In this document: positions 26,874 through 35,066 of the stretch, one piece after another | Layout of the letters: each line of letters opens with the position of its first letter | Position numbering within the stretch: position 1 is the stretch's first letter | Assembly: GCA_937959395.1 (NCBI GenBank) | Contig: CALGLR010000070.1 | Coordinates: forward strand, 1-35,464 | Direction: 5' to 3' | Source: an uncultured Flavobacteriaceae bacterium | GTDB lineage: Bacteria; Bacteroidota; Bacteroidia; Flavobacteriales; Flavobacteriaceae | DNA length: 35,464 nucleotides | The notes under the pieces: generated by a model | What the model was told of the DNA's origin: nothing | The model's database searches: none | The model's input: the letters and a program-made list of their open reading frames with translations, nothing else | Made by a program: the position numbers and the translations under genes

Positions 26874-28760
26874 TTAAAACTTCATTATTTTTTCTATAGA
26901 TATTTCCTTATCTGCATTTATACGAAGCATATACATCCCACTCTGAAAGTTTGATACACTTATTTTGTGAGTAGTTAAATCTTTCGCTTTAATCTTTTTT
27001 ATTGATTTTCCTGTTATTGTTAAAATTTCAATTTCTAGGTTTTCAACCTGAGTTTTAAACTTGAAATTAAGATAATCTCTTGTAGGATTAGGTGAAATTG
27101 ACACAAGATTCTCTAAAATATCATCTACTCCCAATACTGGAATTCCAAATAAGTTTTCATATCGAGGAAGATCCCCATTGTTCCAAAGTGCTTCATGTGG
27201 ATGTGGTCTGTCATGATCAAACCAACAAGGTTTAACATTTTTAAAATCTGATACCCAATCTACTCCTTTTATTAAAAGATCATTAACAATTTGTTCAGCA
27301 TTAGGTAGTGTACTTCTTATGTTTGTGATTTCTCCAGGATCGTTTATTATGTCGTATAACTTCCACCCCGCAGTGGTTGTATTCCCTCCTTTTTTACTAA
27401 TCTTGTAATTACCATTCATAATTGCACCATTATGAAATCCGTTTTGTGGGCGCATTATATAAAGTGATTCCCCTGGTCTTGAGTCTTGATTAGTAATAAT
27501 GTTATTCATAATACTCTTACCATCTAATAATTTACCAGAAGGACTCGGCACTCCTGCTAAGTCTAAAAATGAAGGATATAAATCTAACGATGAAACTAAG
27601 TGATCATAAGTTTGACCAGCTGGTAATACATTTGGCCAATGAAATAGCATTGGTACTCGATGTCCACCTTCATTTACACTCCCTTTCCCTTGAGATAATG
27701 GATAATTTACTGCTCCTGCTTGTCTAAGTTTTCCACCGTTATCACTCATAAAAATTATTAAGGTATTATCCAAAATATTATTAGCAACGAGTGCATCCTT
27801 TACTAAGCCAACCCCCTCGTCAACAATACTAACCATTGTGGCGTATATAAGACGATCTTCTACTAAAGCATCTCTATATTCTTGTGCTGTACCATTCCAA
27901 CTACCAGGGATATTAGCATTTAAAACATCTGGACTATTAGCTACTACCGTTGAAAATGTACTTCCAGGAGTTCCATCGCCATTAGCATTATTAAATGCTG
28001 TAATTTTATCTTGAGGAGCTTGCAATGGCGTATGTGGCGCATTATATGCCAAATACATAAAAAATGGATCTGTATCTGCTGCATGATTACCAATGTAACT
28101 AACAGCTTCATCAGTTAAAATATCCGTTAGATACTCGTTGTTTCCAAACTCACTAGGATTTACATAATCTGTATTTCTCAACAAAGGGACACGGTATTCG
28201 TTAGTTGTCGTTCCTCCATTATTTATCCACTGAGGTTCGTAATCTGATTCAAAATATTGATGACCACCTCCAAGCATACCAAAGAAATAATCAAAACCTC
28301 TATTGTTAGGTATAAACTGAGTATCGACACCTACATGCCATTTACCAATTGCAGCAGTGCTATAATCGTTTTCTTGTAATACTTTACTAAAAAACTTCTC
28401 GTTAGTTGTCACACCATCTTGCGCTGCTACAGTATTAGGTAAATTATACTGAGCACAAATCCTGTGTGGATATACACCAGTAAGTAAGGCGGCACGACTG
28501 GGTCCACAAAAAGGGTGTGCTACGTGTGCATTTTTTGCGATGACTCCATTTGCAGCTAATGCGTCAATCTCCGGTGTAGGCACTACACCATATTCTACAG
28601 GGAAATTTGCTGGCCTATTAAAGCCTACATCAGTATAACCAAGATCATCAACAAAAATTAAAACTATGTTTGGTCTTGTTCCATCTGTTTGTGCATCAAT
28701 TTTGATCGCAAATACAAGCAAAATTAAAAGAATAAAAAAATTTAAATAAGTGTTTTTCAT
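26874..28760 (-). CDS. S1-family formylglycine sulfatase with T9SS sorting domain
   Basis: 628 aa. The signal peptide ends near residue 23 (KIDAQ). Metal-binding Asp38-Asp39 (IFVDDLGYTD), the sulfatase signature C85-G-P-S-R (HPFCGPSRAALLTG), IGKWHVG, and FMSDNGG are all present, so it is an active-type S1 arylsulfatase-fold enzyme whose Cys85 must be converted to formylglycine. The last ~75 residues (ISPNPTRDYLNF ... IEKIMKF) are a T9SS type-A domain, giving surface or extracellular location. It should remove ester sulfate from the galactan. The regiospecificity is unknown; 4-O-sulfate of galactose would fit a kappa-carrageenan-like substrate. It sits 4 nt after the GH16 gene. Confidence 0.9.
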   Translation of the reverse strand: MKNTYLNFFILLILLVFAIKIDAQTDGTRPNIVLIFVDDLGYTDVGFNRPANFPVEYGVVPTPEIDALAANGVIAKNAHVAHPFCGPSRAALLTGVYPHRICAQYNLPNTVAAQDGVTTNEKFFSKVLQENDYSTAAIGKWHVGVDTQFIPNNRGFDYFFGMLGGGHQYFESDYEPQWINNGGTTTNEYRVPLLRNTDYVNPSEFGNNEYLTDILTDEAVSYIGNHAADTDPFFMYLAYNAPHTPLQAPQDKITAFNNANGDGTPGSTFSTVVANSPDVLNANIPGSWNGTAQEYRDALVEDRLIYATMVSIVDEGVGLVKDALVANNILDNTLIIFMSDNGGKLRQAGAVNYPLSQGKGSVNEGGHRVPMLFHWPNVLPAGQTYDHLVSSLDLYPSFLDLAGVPSPSGKLLDGKSIMNNIITNQDSRPGESLYIMRPQNGFHNGAIMNGNYKISKKGGNTTTAGWKLYDIINDPGEITNIRSTLPNAEQIVNDLLIKGVDWVSDFKNVKPCWFDHDRPHPHEALWNNGDLPRYENLFGIPVLGVDDILENLVSISPNPTRDYLNFKFKTQVENLEIEILTITGKSIKKIKAKDLTTHKISVSNFQSGMYMLRINADKEISIEKIMKF

Positions 28761-28764
28761 AATC

Positions 28765-30417
28765 CTATATTATTATTATTTTTTTAGTTTGTAAGTTTGT
28801 TTTAGATAAAACAGAAATAAAATAAACGCCACTTTCTAAATTATCTATTTGAAAATTAAAAGGTTCTGATTCCTTTTTTAATTCTATTATCTTTTTTCCA
28901 TTTATAGAATAGATAATTATACTTTCTACATCAGGAGCAGATACTGTAGCATAACTTTGTAATTTTCTATTTATCGGGTTTGGAAATAGCTTAAATTTAA
29001 TATCGTTTAGATTGACATCGTCTACACTTAATGGAGCTTCTGAAAGCTTTATTAATAAGTCATCCAAATAAAGAGTGCTTAATCCATTTGAAACATCTAC
29101 TGGTCTAATCCTAACCCTTAACCTAGCATTATCACCAGAATTTGTGATATTTGAAAAATCTTGTGCCATAGTAACCCATTTGCTTTTTTCTAAACCAGAG
29201 AGATCAAAATTCAAAATACTACTTGGATCATCTAATACTATTTGTAAATTTTTTATAGAACTATTAGGTTCTAACCATAATTTAAAAGAAAGATTATAGT
29301 TTCGAGCCTCAAGATTTACTGATTTAAAAGGTGAGAAAGCTACTGCATTATTAGGTAGCAATCCGTTATGTTCAAATTTCAAAGAAGTATCCCATCGATA
29401 AGATTTTTCACTTGTTTTACTAATAAAATTTGATGAGTTATTTGGAATAAACCAGTTCTGCTCAATTCCATCAATATTAATTGAACTTTCAAAGCCAAAA
29501 AAGTCTGAACTAAGAAGGTTTTTATTCTCCCAAATACGCACGTAATCTATTTCATATTTGGCCGGAGTTAATAAATCTAATCGTTCTGGAATACCTAGCC
29601 ACGGAAAAGTTTCAGAATCAAACCAAATCCAATATGGAACATTAGTTGTCCATCTATCTTCACCTAATTCTGATCGAAGTACTGTACCTTCAGGATGCAA
29701 TATACCGTTTATATATATTTTAATGTACTCTGATGTCCATTCAAACCCATACACATTAAAATCTTCTGCAGTATTATGTTCTACTTGTATATTTCTGGTA
29801 TGAGCTGGTCCATTACCATTATACGAATAATATGGGTTATTAGGATTCCAGCTTATCAAATTAAATTTAAGTCGTTTTCTCCAGTTAATACTGGCTTCGC
29901 CTGGATCTGTATCCCCAAACATTTCAAACATGTCTAATTCAGACTGAAAGCCTGTTGTCCAGAAAGAACTTGTTACTTCAGCTTTCGCTGCTTTGCTCCT
30001 AATCTCCATGTAACCGTAATGAAATTTTTTCCTACTTATAACCGCAGCAGTGGTTATATTTTCATAAGCTACACCGTTCTCGGTTATGTCTGAAAATGGA
30101 AAACCAGGATCCCACTTCGTTAAAATTTTAAGTTTATTATCTTCTACTATAGCATTTTGTGTACTAAATTGAGAAGGTGCTCTACCAATAAAATTAGATT
30201 TATAAATACCATTCTCACCTTGTATTTGCCATCGTGTTCCATCTAAAAAACCATCATTAAACTCATCACTAATTTCTGTATTTAATTCCCAATTACCTGT
30301 ATTAGATTGATCTGAAAGTGGAAAGTGTTGCGCATCACTAATTGTAAAAAACAGAAACATCATTAATAATAACCCACTTTTTATTTTTAATAGTTTATTA
30401 TCGTTAACTAATCTCAT
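28765..30417 (-). CDS. GH16 galactan endo-hydrolase with jelly-roll module and T9SS domain
   Basis: 550 aa. The signal peptide ends near SDAQ (residue 30). GH16 covers about 42-295 with the catalytic Glu160-Leu-Asp162-x2-Glu165 (SELDMFEMFGD) and the motif FIGRAPSQF at 76-84, NITTA and HYGYMEIRSKA. The W/F-x-GRAP motif occurs in agarase/porphyranase-type GH16, so specificity is open: agarose, porphyran, furcellaran or beta-carrageenan. Residues ~303-460 form a jelly-roll module (YNLSFKLWLEPNSS ... LYLDDLLIKL), and the C-terminal ~75 residues are a T9SS sorting domain. It opens the operon continuing through sulfatase and SusCD. A TAAATTTG -7 element lies 24 bp upstream. Confidence 0.88.
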   Translation of the reverse strand: MRLVNDNKLLKIKSGLLLMMFLFFTISDAQHFPLSDQSNTGNWELNTEISDEFNDGFLDGTRWQIQGENGIYKSNFIGRAPSQFSTQNAIVEDNKLKILTKWDPGFPFSDITENGVAYENITTAAVISRKKFHYGYMEIRSKAAKAEVTSSFWTTGFQSELDMFEMFGDTDPGEASINWRKRLKFNLISWNPNNPYYSYNGNGPAHTRNIQVEHNTAEDFNVYGFEWTSEYIKIYINGILHPEGTVLRSELGEDRWTTNVPYWIWFDSETFPWLGIPERLDLLTPAKYEIDYVRIWENKNLLSSDFFGFESSINIDGIEQNWFIPNNSSNFISKTSEKSYRWDTSLKFEHNGLLPNNAVAFSPFKSVNLEARNYNLSFKLWLEPNSSIKNLQIVLDDPSSILNFDLSGLEKSKWVTMAQDFSNITNSGDNARLRVRIRPVDVSNGLSTLYLDDLLIKLSEAPLSVDDVNLNDIKFKLFPNPINRKLQSYATVSAPDVESIIIYSINGKKIIELKKESEPFNFQIDNLESGVYFISVLSKTNLQTKKIIII

Positions 30418-30774
30418 GATTGGAAGTTTTAGAATTTTAACAAATTTAAAATTTACTCGCGAAAAAGGTTAAGTGTAAATTAACTTCAACTAACACAGAA
30501 TTAACTTATTCTTAATATAACTATAACCTAGTTTATAAATGTTTTTTGTTTGTGGCCTCCCATATACTCTTAATATCTTTTTAGATTTTAAATATAATAC
30601 GCCTGGTAGCGCCTTCTGGGACACCAAAATAATTTAAATTGATCTCCCAATGAAATGTGATCACTCATAAATATAAATTTATGAATATGTTTACCCAACG
30701 TAGAACATAGAAACTTTCTGTTTGTTAAAAACAACAGAAAAATATAAAATTTCAGAAACTAATATTAAGAAAGT
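30418..30774. other. Intergenic region between the small secreted protein and the GH16-sulfatase-SusCD operon
   Basis: 357 bp. It holds the operon promoter (30441-30448), AATTAACTT repeats (30478, 30499), a GTGATCAC palindrome near 30657, a CATAAAT/ATTTATG hairpin near 30666, and a TTTCTGTT/AACAGAAA hairpin near 30714-30741 that may end the upstream transcript but lacks a clear U-tract. A 26-codon ATG frame exists on the minus strand but has no supporting signal. Confidence 0.5.
30441..30448 (-). promoter_or_regulatory. Candidate -7 element of the SusCD operon
   Basis: Minus-strand TAAATTTG fits TAnnTTTG and lies 24 bp before the GH16 start at 30417. The same octamer precedes the other GH16 gene and dgoK. 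Upstream, the 9-mer AATTAACTT is directly repeated 21 bp apart (30478 and 30499), a spacing common for AraC-type sites. Confidence 0.55.
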
Positions 30775-31131
30775 TTATTTTACTGTTTTTAACTCTTTTC
30801 TCATCTCGACCAGCCAATCTTTCATTTCGGCGTATGTCTTCCCTGTAATTTCAGAAAGTTTATTGTGAAACACTTTACTAGCTTCTTTAGTTATTCCTTT
30901 TTTTTCGTCTTGAGTAATATCTCCTGCTTTAAAAGATTTGTTACTAGAAATGTAAGCACTTACCATCTCCATTCTAATTTCGGAAAGTTCAACCTGTTGC
31001 TTTTTATCTAAATTAAACTCTTTTGCCGCAGCTTCAACATAATGATTATTTTGTCTTTCTTGATATTTATTCTGACCGTAAACAACTGTAAATGTCACAA
31101 ATAAAAGTAATGTAATAAGTATTTTTTTCAT
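30775..31131 (-). CDS. Small secreted helical protein of unknown function
   Basis: 118 aa. A clear signal peptide (MKKILITLLLFVTFTVVYGQ) is followed by a charged, probably all-helical region (residues 21-118) with many Lys/Glu and no Cys. LDKKQQVELSEIRMEM recalls the helical repeats of Spy/LTxxQ-type periplasmic chaperone-like proteins, but I do not recognise the family. It lies 36 bp after the lipoprotein GH16 gene and is probably co-transcribed with it. Confidence 0.7.
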   Translation of the reverse strand: MKKILITLLLFVTFTVVYGQNKYQERQNNHYVEAAAKEFNLDKKQQVELSEIRMEMVSAYISSNKSFKAGDITQDEKKGITKEASKVFHNKLSEITGKTYAEMKDWLVEMRKELKTVK

Positions 31132-31167
31132 TGTAATTATAATTTTAAAGGGTTTATTTTTTTGTTA

Positions 31168-32172
31168 TCATTTTCTTTGCCAAACTCTTATATATTCTAT
31201 TTCAAAGTCCACAACACCATCTTCTTTTTCCCCTTCAGGGCTTTTAGCTTCGAGCTCTTGTTTAGATTTTGGAATGTCATGCCAAGGAAAGACTTCTTGA
31301 TCTATCCAAAGACTTATAGGAGTCGTAGCAACATATCCATTATAATCGTCTGGCAGATTTGTTTTTGTTCTATTTTCTTTCGCCCATGCGGTAACTTGAT
31401 CTGCAGAAACTTCAGAAAACAACTTCCCATCTATAAAGTATTTAACACCCGTTTTATCCCACTCAATTCCCCAAACATGAAAATCATCAGCAACTCTAAA
31501 GCCAACATCCTTTTTTTCTGTATAAGTTGGTTTACCAGTTACCGGCTTATTCCAATCTCTTATAGACCACCACAATTGACTATCTAAATGTAATTTATTA
31601 GGATTTCCAGTGCCTCCATAAAGCTCAAAAAAATCAAACTCAAGTTTTTTTCCCATTGACCAAAAAGCACTCGATACAGGAGCATCTGCAGCTTTACTTT
31701 TTATCTCCATGTATCCATACTTAAATTCTCTACGCCCAATAAAACATGCTGTTGTTATATTTTCATAGGGTAAAGCTTCTCCAAACACAGGTTTTCTTAT
31801 TTCTTTACTAAAAGGAAAATCTGGCTCCCAACGTGTCTCTAATATAAGTCTTCCATTTTCTAGCCTATGGTTGCGCCCAGAAAATTGAGAAGGTGCTCTT
31901 CCTTTCCATACTTTCTTATTCGGTTTATCTGGATGCTTATAAAACGGAGTTCCATTCTTAAATTTCCCAACGATATACCATTTATCTTCATCAATTTTGT
32001 CTGCATTGAATTCATCACTAATTTCTGTATTTAAGAACCAATCATTTGTATTATTTGGATCAGAAACAGGATACACGTTAAGCTTTGAAGTATCTCTATA
32101 CTCTAAAGAATCCTTTTGCGTTTTGCACGCAAAAAAGAAACATAACAATAAAGTAAAAAAAACAGACTTCAT
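31168..32172 (-). CDS. GH16 galactan endo-hydrolase, lipoprotein
   Basis: 334 aa. The lipobox FFAC puts the lipidated Cys at residue 16, so the enzyme is membrane-anchored, either on the surface or facing the periplasm. GH16 fills about 45-333, with catalytic Glu178-Phe-Asp180-x2-Glu183 (LEFDFFELYG) and the motif VWKGRAPSQF at 88-97, then ENITTACFIGRREFKYGYMEIKSKA. It is close to the GH16 domain of the 28765-30417 gene and likely arose by duplication, but it has no accessory or T9SS domain. It may cut shorter chains or handle oligosaccharides near the membrane (inference). It has its own TAAATTTG promoter and is divergent from dgoK. Confidence 0.87.
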   Translation of the reverse strand: MKSVFFTLLLCFFFACKTQKDSLEYRDTSKLNVYPVSDPNNTNDWFLNTEISDEFNADKIDEDKWYIVGKFKNGTPFYKHPDKPNKKVWKGRAPSQFSGRNHRLENGRLILETRWEPDFPFSKEIRKPVFGEALPYENITTACFIGRREFKYGYMEIKSKAADAPVSSAFWSMGKKLEFDFFELYGGTGNPNKLHLDSQLWWSIRDWNKPVTGKPTYTEKKDVGFRVADDFHVWGIEWDKTGVKYFIDGKLFSEVSADQVTAWAKENRTKTNLPDDYNGYVATTPISLWIDQEVFPWHDIPKSKQELEAKSPEGEKEDGVVDFEIEYIRVWQRK

Positions 32173-32229
32173 ATAGTTGGTTTTTAATTATTTGTGATTT
32201 TTTTTATTAAATTCACAAAACAATTCTTA

Positions 32230-32237
32230 CAAATTTA
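32230..32237 (-). promoter_or_regulatory. Candidate -7 element of the lipoprotein GH16 gene
   Basis: Minus-strand TAAATTTG (TAnnTTTG consensus) lies 57 bp before the ATG at 32172, and its outer base touches a 28-bp inverted repeat. Confidence 0.55.
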
Positions 32238-32264
32238 AGAATACTCCTAGCACTTAGTATTCTT
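32237..32264. promoter_or_regulatory. Inverted repeat over the -33 region of the GH16 promoter
   Basis: Perfect 9-bp arms AAGAATACT (32237-32245) and AGTATTCTT (32256-32264) flank a 10-bp spacer. It directly abuts the -7 element of the minus-strand GH16 gene, where a dimeric regulator could block or assist RNA polymerase. Confidence 0.5.
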
Positions 32265-32455
32265 TTAATTTACCCGCTTATAAATAGAAATTACCCTAGA
32301 ATAAATGAGCTAGTACACAAAGGTAAAATAATGCAACAAGAAGATAAATACTATTAATAGTAATTCACATACAATGATTTTCTTTGAATTCAAGTCCTTT
32401 TAATAAAGAATATTTGTTATCCCAATTCTTAACATCAATTAATTTTATAATTAAC

Positions 32456-32463
32456 TAAATTTG
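32456..32463 (+). promoter_or_regulatory. -7 element of dgoK; near-leaderless start
   Basis: TAAATTTG ends 3 nt before the ATG at 32467. It also shows that the in-frame TTG at 32461 belongs to the promoter and is not a start codon. Confidence 0.6.
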
Positions 32464-32466
32464 AAA

Positions 32467-33411
32467 ATGAGCTTACCTAAATATTTTATAAGCTGTGATT
32501 GGGGAACAAGTAATTTTAGACTTCGTTTAGTTAAAACTGAAACTTTAACTGTAATATCTGAGCATATTTCTAACAAAGGAGTAAAAGTACTTTATTCTGA
32601 ATTTCAGCAACAGAAAAAGCTTAACCAATCAGATTTTTTCTCAAACTATCTTATGAGTCAAGTTGTATTGCTTCCTACACTCCATCAAAGACATTTAATT
32701 GTTTCGGCAGGTATGGTGACAGCAAATATTGGATTACATGAACTAGATTATGCAAAAATGCCTTTTGGACATAATGGTTCTACATTGAATTTCAAAAAAA
32801 TGAAGTTGAAAAATGAAATTGAAATCCTTCTAATATCTGGCGTAAGAGACGATAAAGGGATGATGCGCGGAGAAGAAACACAAGCACTAGGTCTTATCGA
32901 CTATATAGAAAATGTGTCTTCTGAAGCTATTTTATTATTGCCAGGCACTCACAGCAAGCATTTAATATATAAAAACAATGAATTTACTGAGCTAAAAAGC
33001 TATATGACTGGAGAACTCTTTGAAATAATTTCACAAAAAAGTATTCTCACAAATTCAATTATAAAAAAAGAAGAAATTATTAATGATGCATTTGTAAAAG
33101 GTCTAAAATTAGGAATTAAAGGAGCGTTTACTTCTAGTTTATTTTCTATTAGAGCTAGTGATTTATTAGGTAATTCAACAAAAGAAGATAACTATTATTT
33201 TTTAAGCGGATTAATAATTGGAGACGAACTATCTTACTTAAAAGATGAACAGAGAACCGTGTTTTTAGCTTCACCAAATCCTTTATTAAATTTATATAAA
33301 ATAGCCCTAGAGCACATTCTAAAATCTAAAAACTACAAAGTATTTGATAATGCTACAGCAGAAAAAGCAATACTTATTGGGCAACAAAAAATCTTAAAAC
33401 TTTATGAGTAA
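32467..33411 (+). CDS. dgoK: 2-keto-3-deoxygalactonokinase
   Basis: 314 aa from the ATG at 32467; an in-frame TTG at 32461 lies inside the -7 promoter element and is rejected. DgoK signatures: CDWGTSNFRLRLV at the N-terminus, MMRGEETQALGL in the middle, LLLPGTHSKHL (nucleotide-binding loop) and YMTGELFEI. It phosphorylates 2-keto-3-deoxy-D-galactonate at O6 in the cytoplasm. It overlaps dgoA by 8 bp, implying coupled translation, and is divergent from the GH16 lipoprotein gene. With the cycloisomerase and dehydrogenase it completes the anhydrogalactose route; in a carrageenan setting it equals the DauC step. Confidence 0.92.
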   Translation: MSLPKYFISCDWGTSNFRLRLVKTETLTVISEHISNKGVKVLYSEFQQQKKLNQSDFFSNYLMSQVVLLPTLHQRHLIVSAGMVTANIGLHELDYAKMPFGHNGSTLNFKKMKLKNEIEILLISGVRDDKGMMRGEETQALGLIDYIENVSSEAILLLPGTHSKHLIYKNNEFTELKSYMTGELFEIISQKSILTNSIIKKEEIINDAFVKGLKLGIKGAFTSSLFSIRASDLLGNSTKEDNYYFLSGLIIGDELSYLKDEQRTVFLASPNPLLNLYKIALEHILKSKNYKVFDNATAEKAILIGQQKILKLYE

Positions 33412-34054
33412 TACAAAACCATTTTCATGGGAATTATATAACCAAGCTCCAATTATTGGAATTGTTAGAAACATGCCTCTAAGTATCGTATTAAAAATTG
33501 CACAAGCATATGTGGATGCTGGTTTAACAACTATAGAGATCACAATGAATACTAAAGATGCTTCCAAAATAATATCAAAATTAATACATCAGTTTCCAAA
33601 TTTAAATGTTGGAGCGGGTACGGTATGTACAAACGAAGATTTAGATAAAGCTATAGAGGCCGGTTCTCAGTTTATTGTTACGCCCATAATTAACGAAACC
33701 CTTATTAAAAGAACGGTATCACAAAATATCCCTATTTTCCCTGGAGCATTTACACCAACCGAAATTCATAAGGCATGGTCACTTGGCGCTTCTGCAGTAA
33801 AAGTTTTTCCTGCCACTCAACTTGGAGTACAATATATCAAAGATGTATTAGGGCCATTAAATACTATAAAATTGTTACCTACTGGAGGTGTAACTATAGA
33901 TAATATAAAGTCATTCTTCGAAGCTGGAGCTGTTGGAGTTGGCATGGGAAGCTCTTTATTAAACAAAAATTATATTAATAATGCCGATTTCAAAGGACTT
34001 AAAAATCATTTTGACAAAATAAAAATTGAAATAAATAATTTTATAAAAAATTGA
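33404..34054 (+). CDS. dgoA: 2-keto-3-deoxy-6-phosphogalactonate aldolase
   Basis: 216 aa class I KDPG/KDPGal aldolase. Glu45 (TIEITM), VGAGTV, FIVTP, PGAFTPTE and the Schiff-base Lys133 (AVKVFPA) are present, followed by LLPTGGV. It splits 2-keto-3-deoxy-6-phosphogalactonate into pyruvate and glyceraldehyde 3-phosphate. The start ATG overlaps the dgoK stop region by 8 bp. It is named dgoA by its kinase partner; KDPG activity (eda type) cannot be excluded from sequence. Confidence 0.92.
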   Translation: MSNTKPFSWELYNQAPIIGIVRNMPLSIVLKIAQAYVDAGLTTIEITMNTKDASKIISKLIHQFPNLNVGAGTVCTNEDLDKAIEAGSQFIVTPIINETLIKRTVSQNIPIFPGAFTPTEIHKAWSLGASAVKVFPATQLGVQYIKDVLGPLNTIKLLPTGGVTIDNIKSFFEAGAVGVGMGSSLLNKNYINNADFKGLKNHFDKIKIEINNFIKN

Positions 34055-34150
34055 TAATCAAATTATTAAATCAAAAAAAACAACATAATTTAACCACAAA
34101 TTGTTCTTACTATTGTAAACTTGTTAAAAAAACCCTGCAAACATTAACAT

Positions 34151-34183
34151 ATTATCAAATTTAGTTTAAATAATTATCAAATT
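34151..34183 (+). promoter_or_regulatory. Direct repeats before the AraC-type gene, putative autoregulatory site
   Basis: The 11-mer ATTATCAAATT occurs at 34151-34161 and 34173-34183, start to start 22 bp (two helical turns), with a one-mismatch copy at 34054. The second copy ends 8 bp before the -7 element. AraC-family regulators commonly bind such same-face direct repeats. Confidence 0.55.
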
Positions 34184-34191
34184 ATTTTTTT

Positions 34192-34199
34192 TATATTTG
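34192..34199 (+). promoter_or_regulatory. -7 element of the araC-type gene; leaderless start predicted
   Basis: TATATTTG fits TAnnTTTG and ends 6 nt before the ATG at 34206, so the transcript should start at or next to the start codon. Confidence 0.6.
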
Positions 34200-34205
34200 A
34201 GAACT

Positions 34206-35066
34206 ATGAAACTGGTTATAAATAATAAGGACACACTTCAAAACAAGAGGCTTTCAATTAAACGGAAACAAGACCCTTGCCTTGACTCTGCTTGGCATTA
34301 TCATGCAGAATATGAACTCTTATATATTTCTAACAGTTTTGGTATTCGCTTCGTTGGTGATGATGTTTCCCCTTTTAGCCCAGGTGATTTAGTATTAGTT
34401 GGTAGCTATCTACCTCATTTATGGCGAAATGACATGACGTTTTATAAGAATAAAAATAAAAATTATTCAGTACAAACTATTGTAACCAAGTTTACTAAAG
34501 ATTTTTTAGGTGAAAATACGTTTGATAATCCAGAATTTTCAGATATTAATAAATTATTGATAGATTCTAAATATGGCATTTGCTTTGGTAATAATGTAAG
34601 TGAAGTACTTAAAAAAGAAATTGTAGAATTACCTACATTATCTCGTCCAGAACAAAGTATTCAATTGCTAAGCATATTATATCAATTAGCAACAACAGCA
34701 GATAAATCTTTTTTATCTTCAACAGATATGAGACAGTATACTACAGAACAGTCTTATAGAATAGATAATGTAATTAAATACATATCTGATAATCATGCAT
34801 TAAATATTGGTTTAAATGATGTTGCAGACGTTGCATGCATGACGACAAATTCTTTTTGTCGTTTTTTCAAAAAAATGACAAATAAATCGTTTACTCAATT
34901 TTTAAATGAGGTACGTATAAGAAATGCATCCCGTATGTTAATTCAAGATAATGTCTCTATATCTACAATTTGTTATTCCGTTGGTTACAATTCTATCACC
35001 AATTTCAATAAACAGTTTAAACAAATAATGCATACTACACCCAAAGATTATAGAGATTCTCTATAG
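34206..35066 (+). CDS. AraC-family transcriptional regulator
   Basis: 286 aa from the ATG at 34206; the in-frame TTG at 34197 is part of the promoter. The N-terminal cupin-like sensor (about 15-80) has WHYHAEYELLYI and FSPGDLVLVGSYLPHLW. The C-terminal ~100 residues hold two helix-turn-helix units (GLNDVADVACMTTNSFCRFFKKMTNKSF and SISTICYSVGYNSITNFNKQFKQIM-TTP-YR). It is likely a sugar-responsive activator of the neighbouring dgoK-dgoA and/or GH16 operons. The repeats in its own promoter suggest autoregulation. The ligand is unknown. Confidence 0.88.
   Translation: MKLVINNKDTLQNKRLSIKRKQDPCLDSAWHYHAEYELLYISNSFGIRFVGDDVSPFSPGDLVLVGSYLPHLWRNDMTFYKNKNKNYSVQTIVTKFTKDFLGENTFDNPEFSDINKLLIDSKYGICFGNNVSEVLKKEIVELPTLSRPEQSIQLLSILYQLATTADKSFLSSTDMRQYTTEQSYRIDNVIKYISDNHALNIGLNDVADVACMTTNSFCRFFKKMTNKSFTQFLNEVRIRNASRMLIQDNVSISTICYSVGYNSITNFNKQFKQIMHTTPKDYRDSL

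Noticed and set aside
30595-30680. 26-codon ATG frame on the minus strand
   Set aside because: No ribosome-binding or promoter signal was identified, no recognisable product, and an equally open neighbouring frame; kept only as a note.
31162-31587. 141-codon plus-strand frame
   Set aside because: Lies wholly opposite the GH16 gene with its catalytic motif; a shadow frame. The same holds for the other short antisense frames inside susC, the aldehyde dehydrogenase and the SusE-position gene.
32461-32466. TTG start that would add two residues to DgoK
   Set aside because: The TTG is the end of a perfect TAAATTTG -7 element; the ATG at 32467 begins the conserved sequence.
34197-34205. TTG start that would add three residues to the AraC regulator
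   Set aside because: It lies within and just after the TATATTTG promoter element; the ATG at 34206 is the better start.
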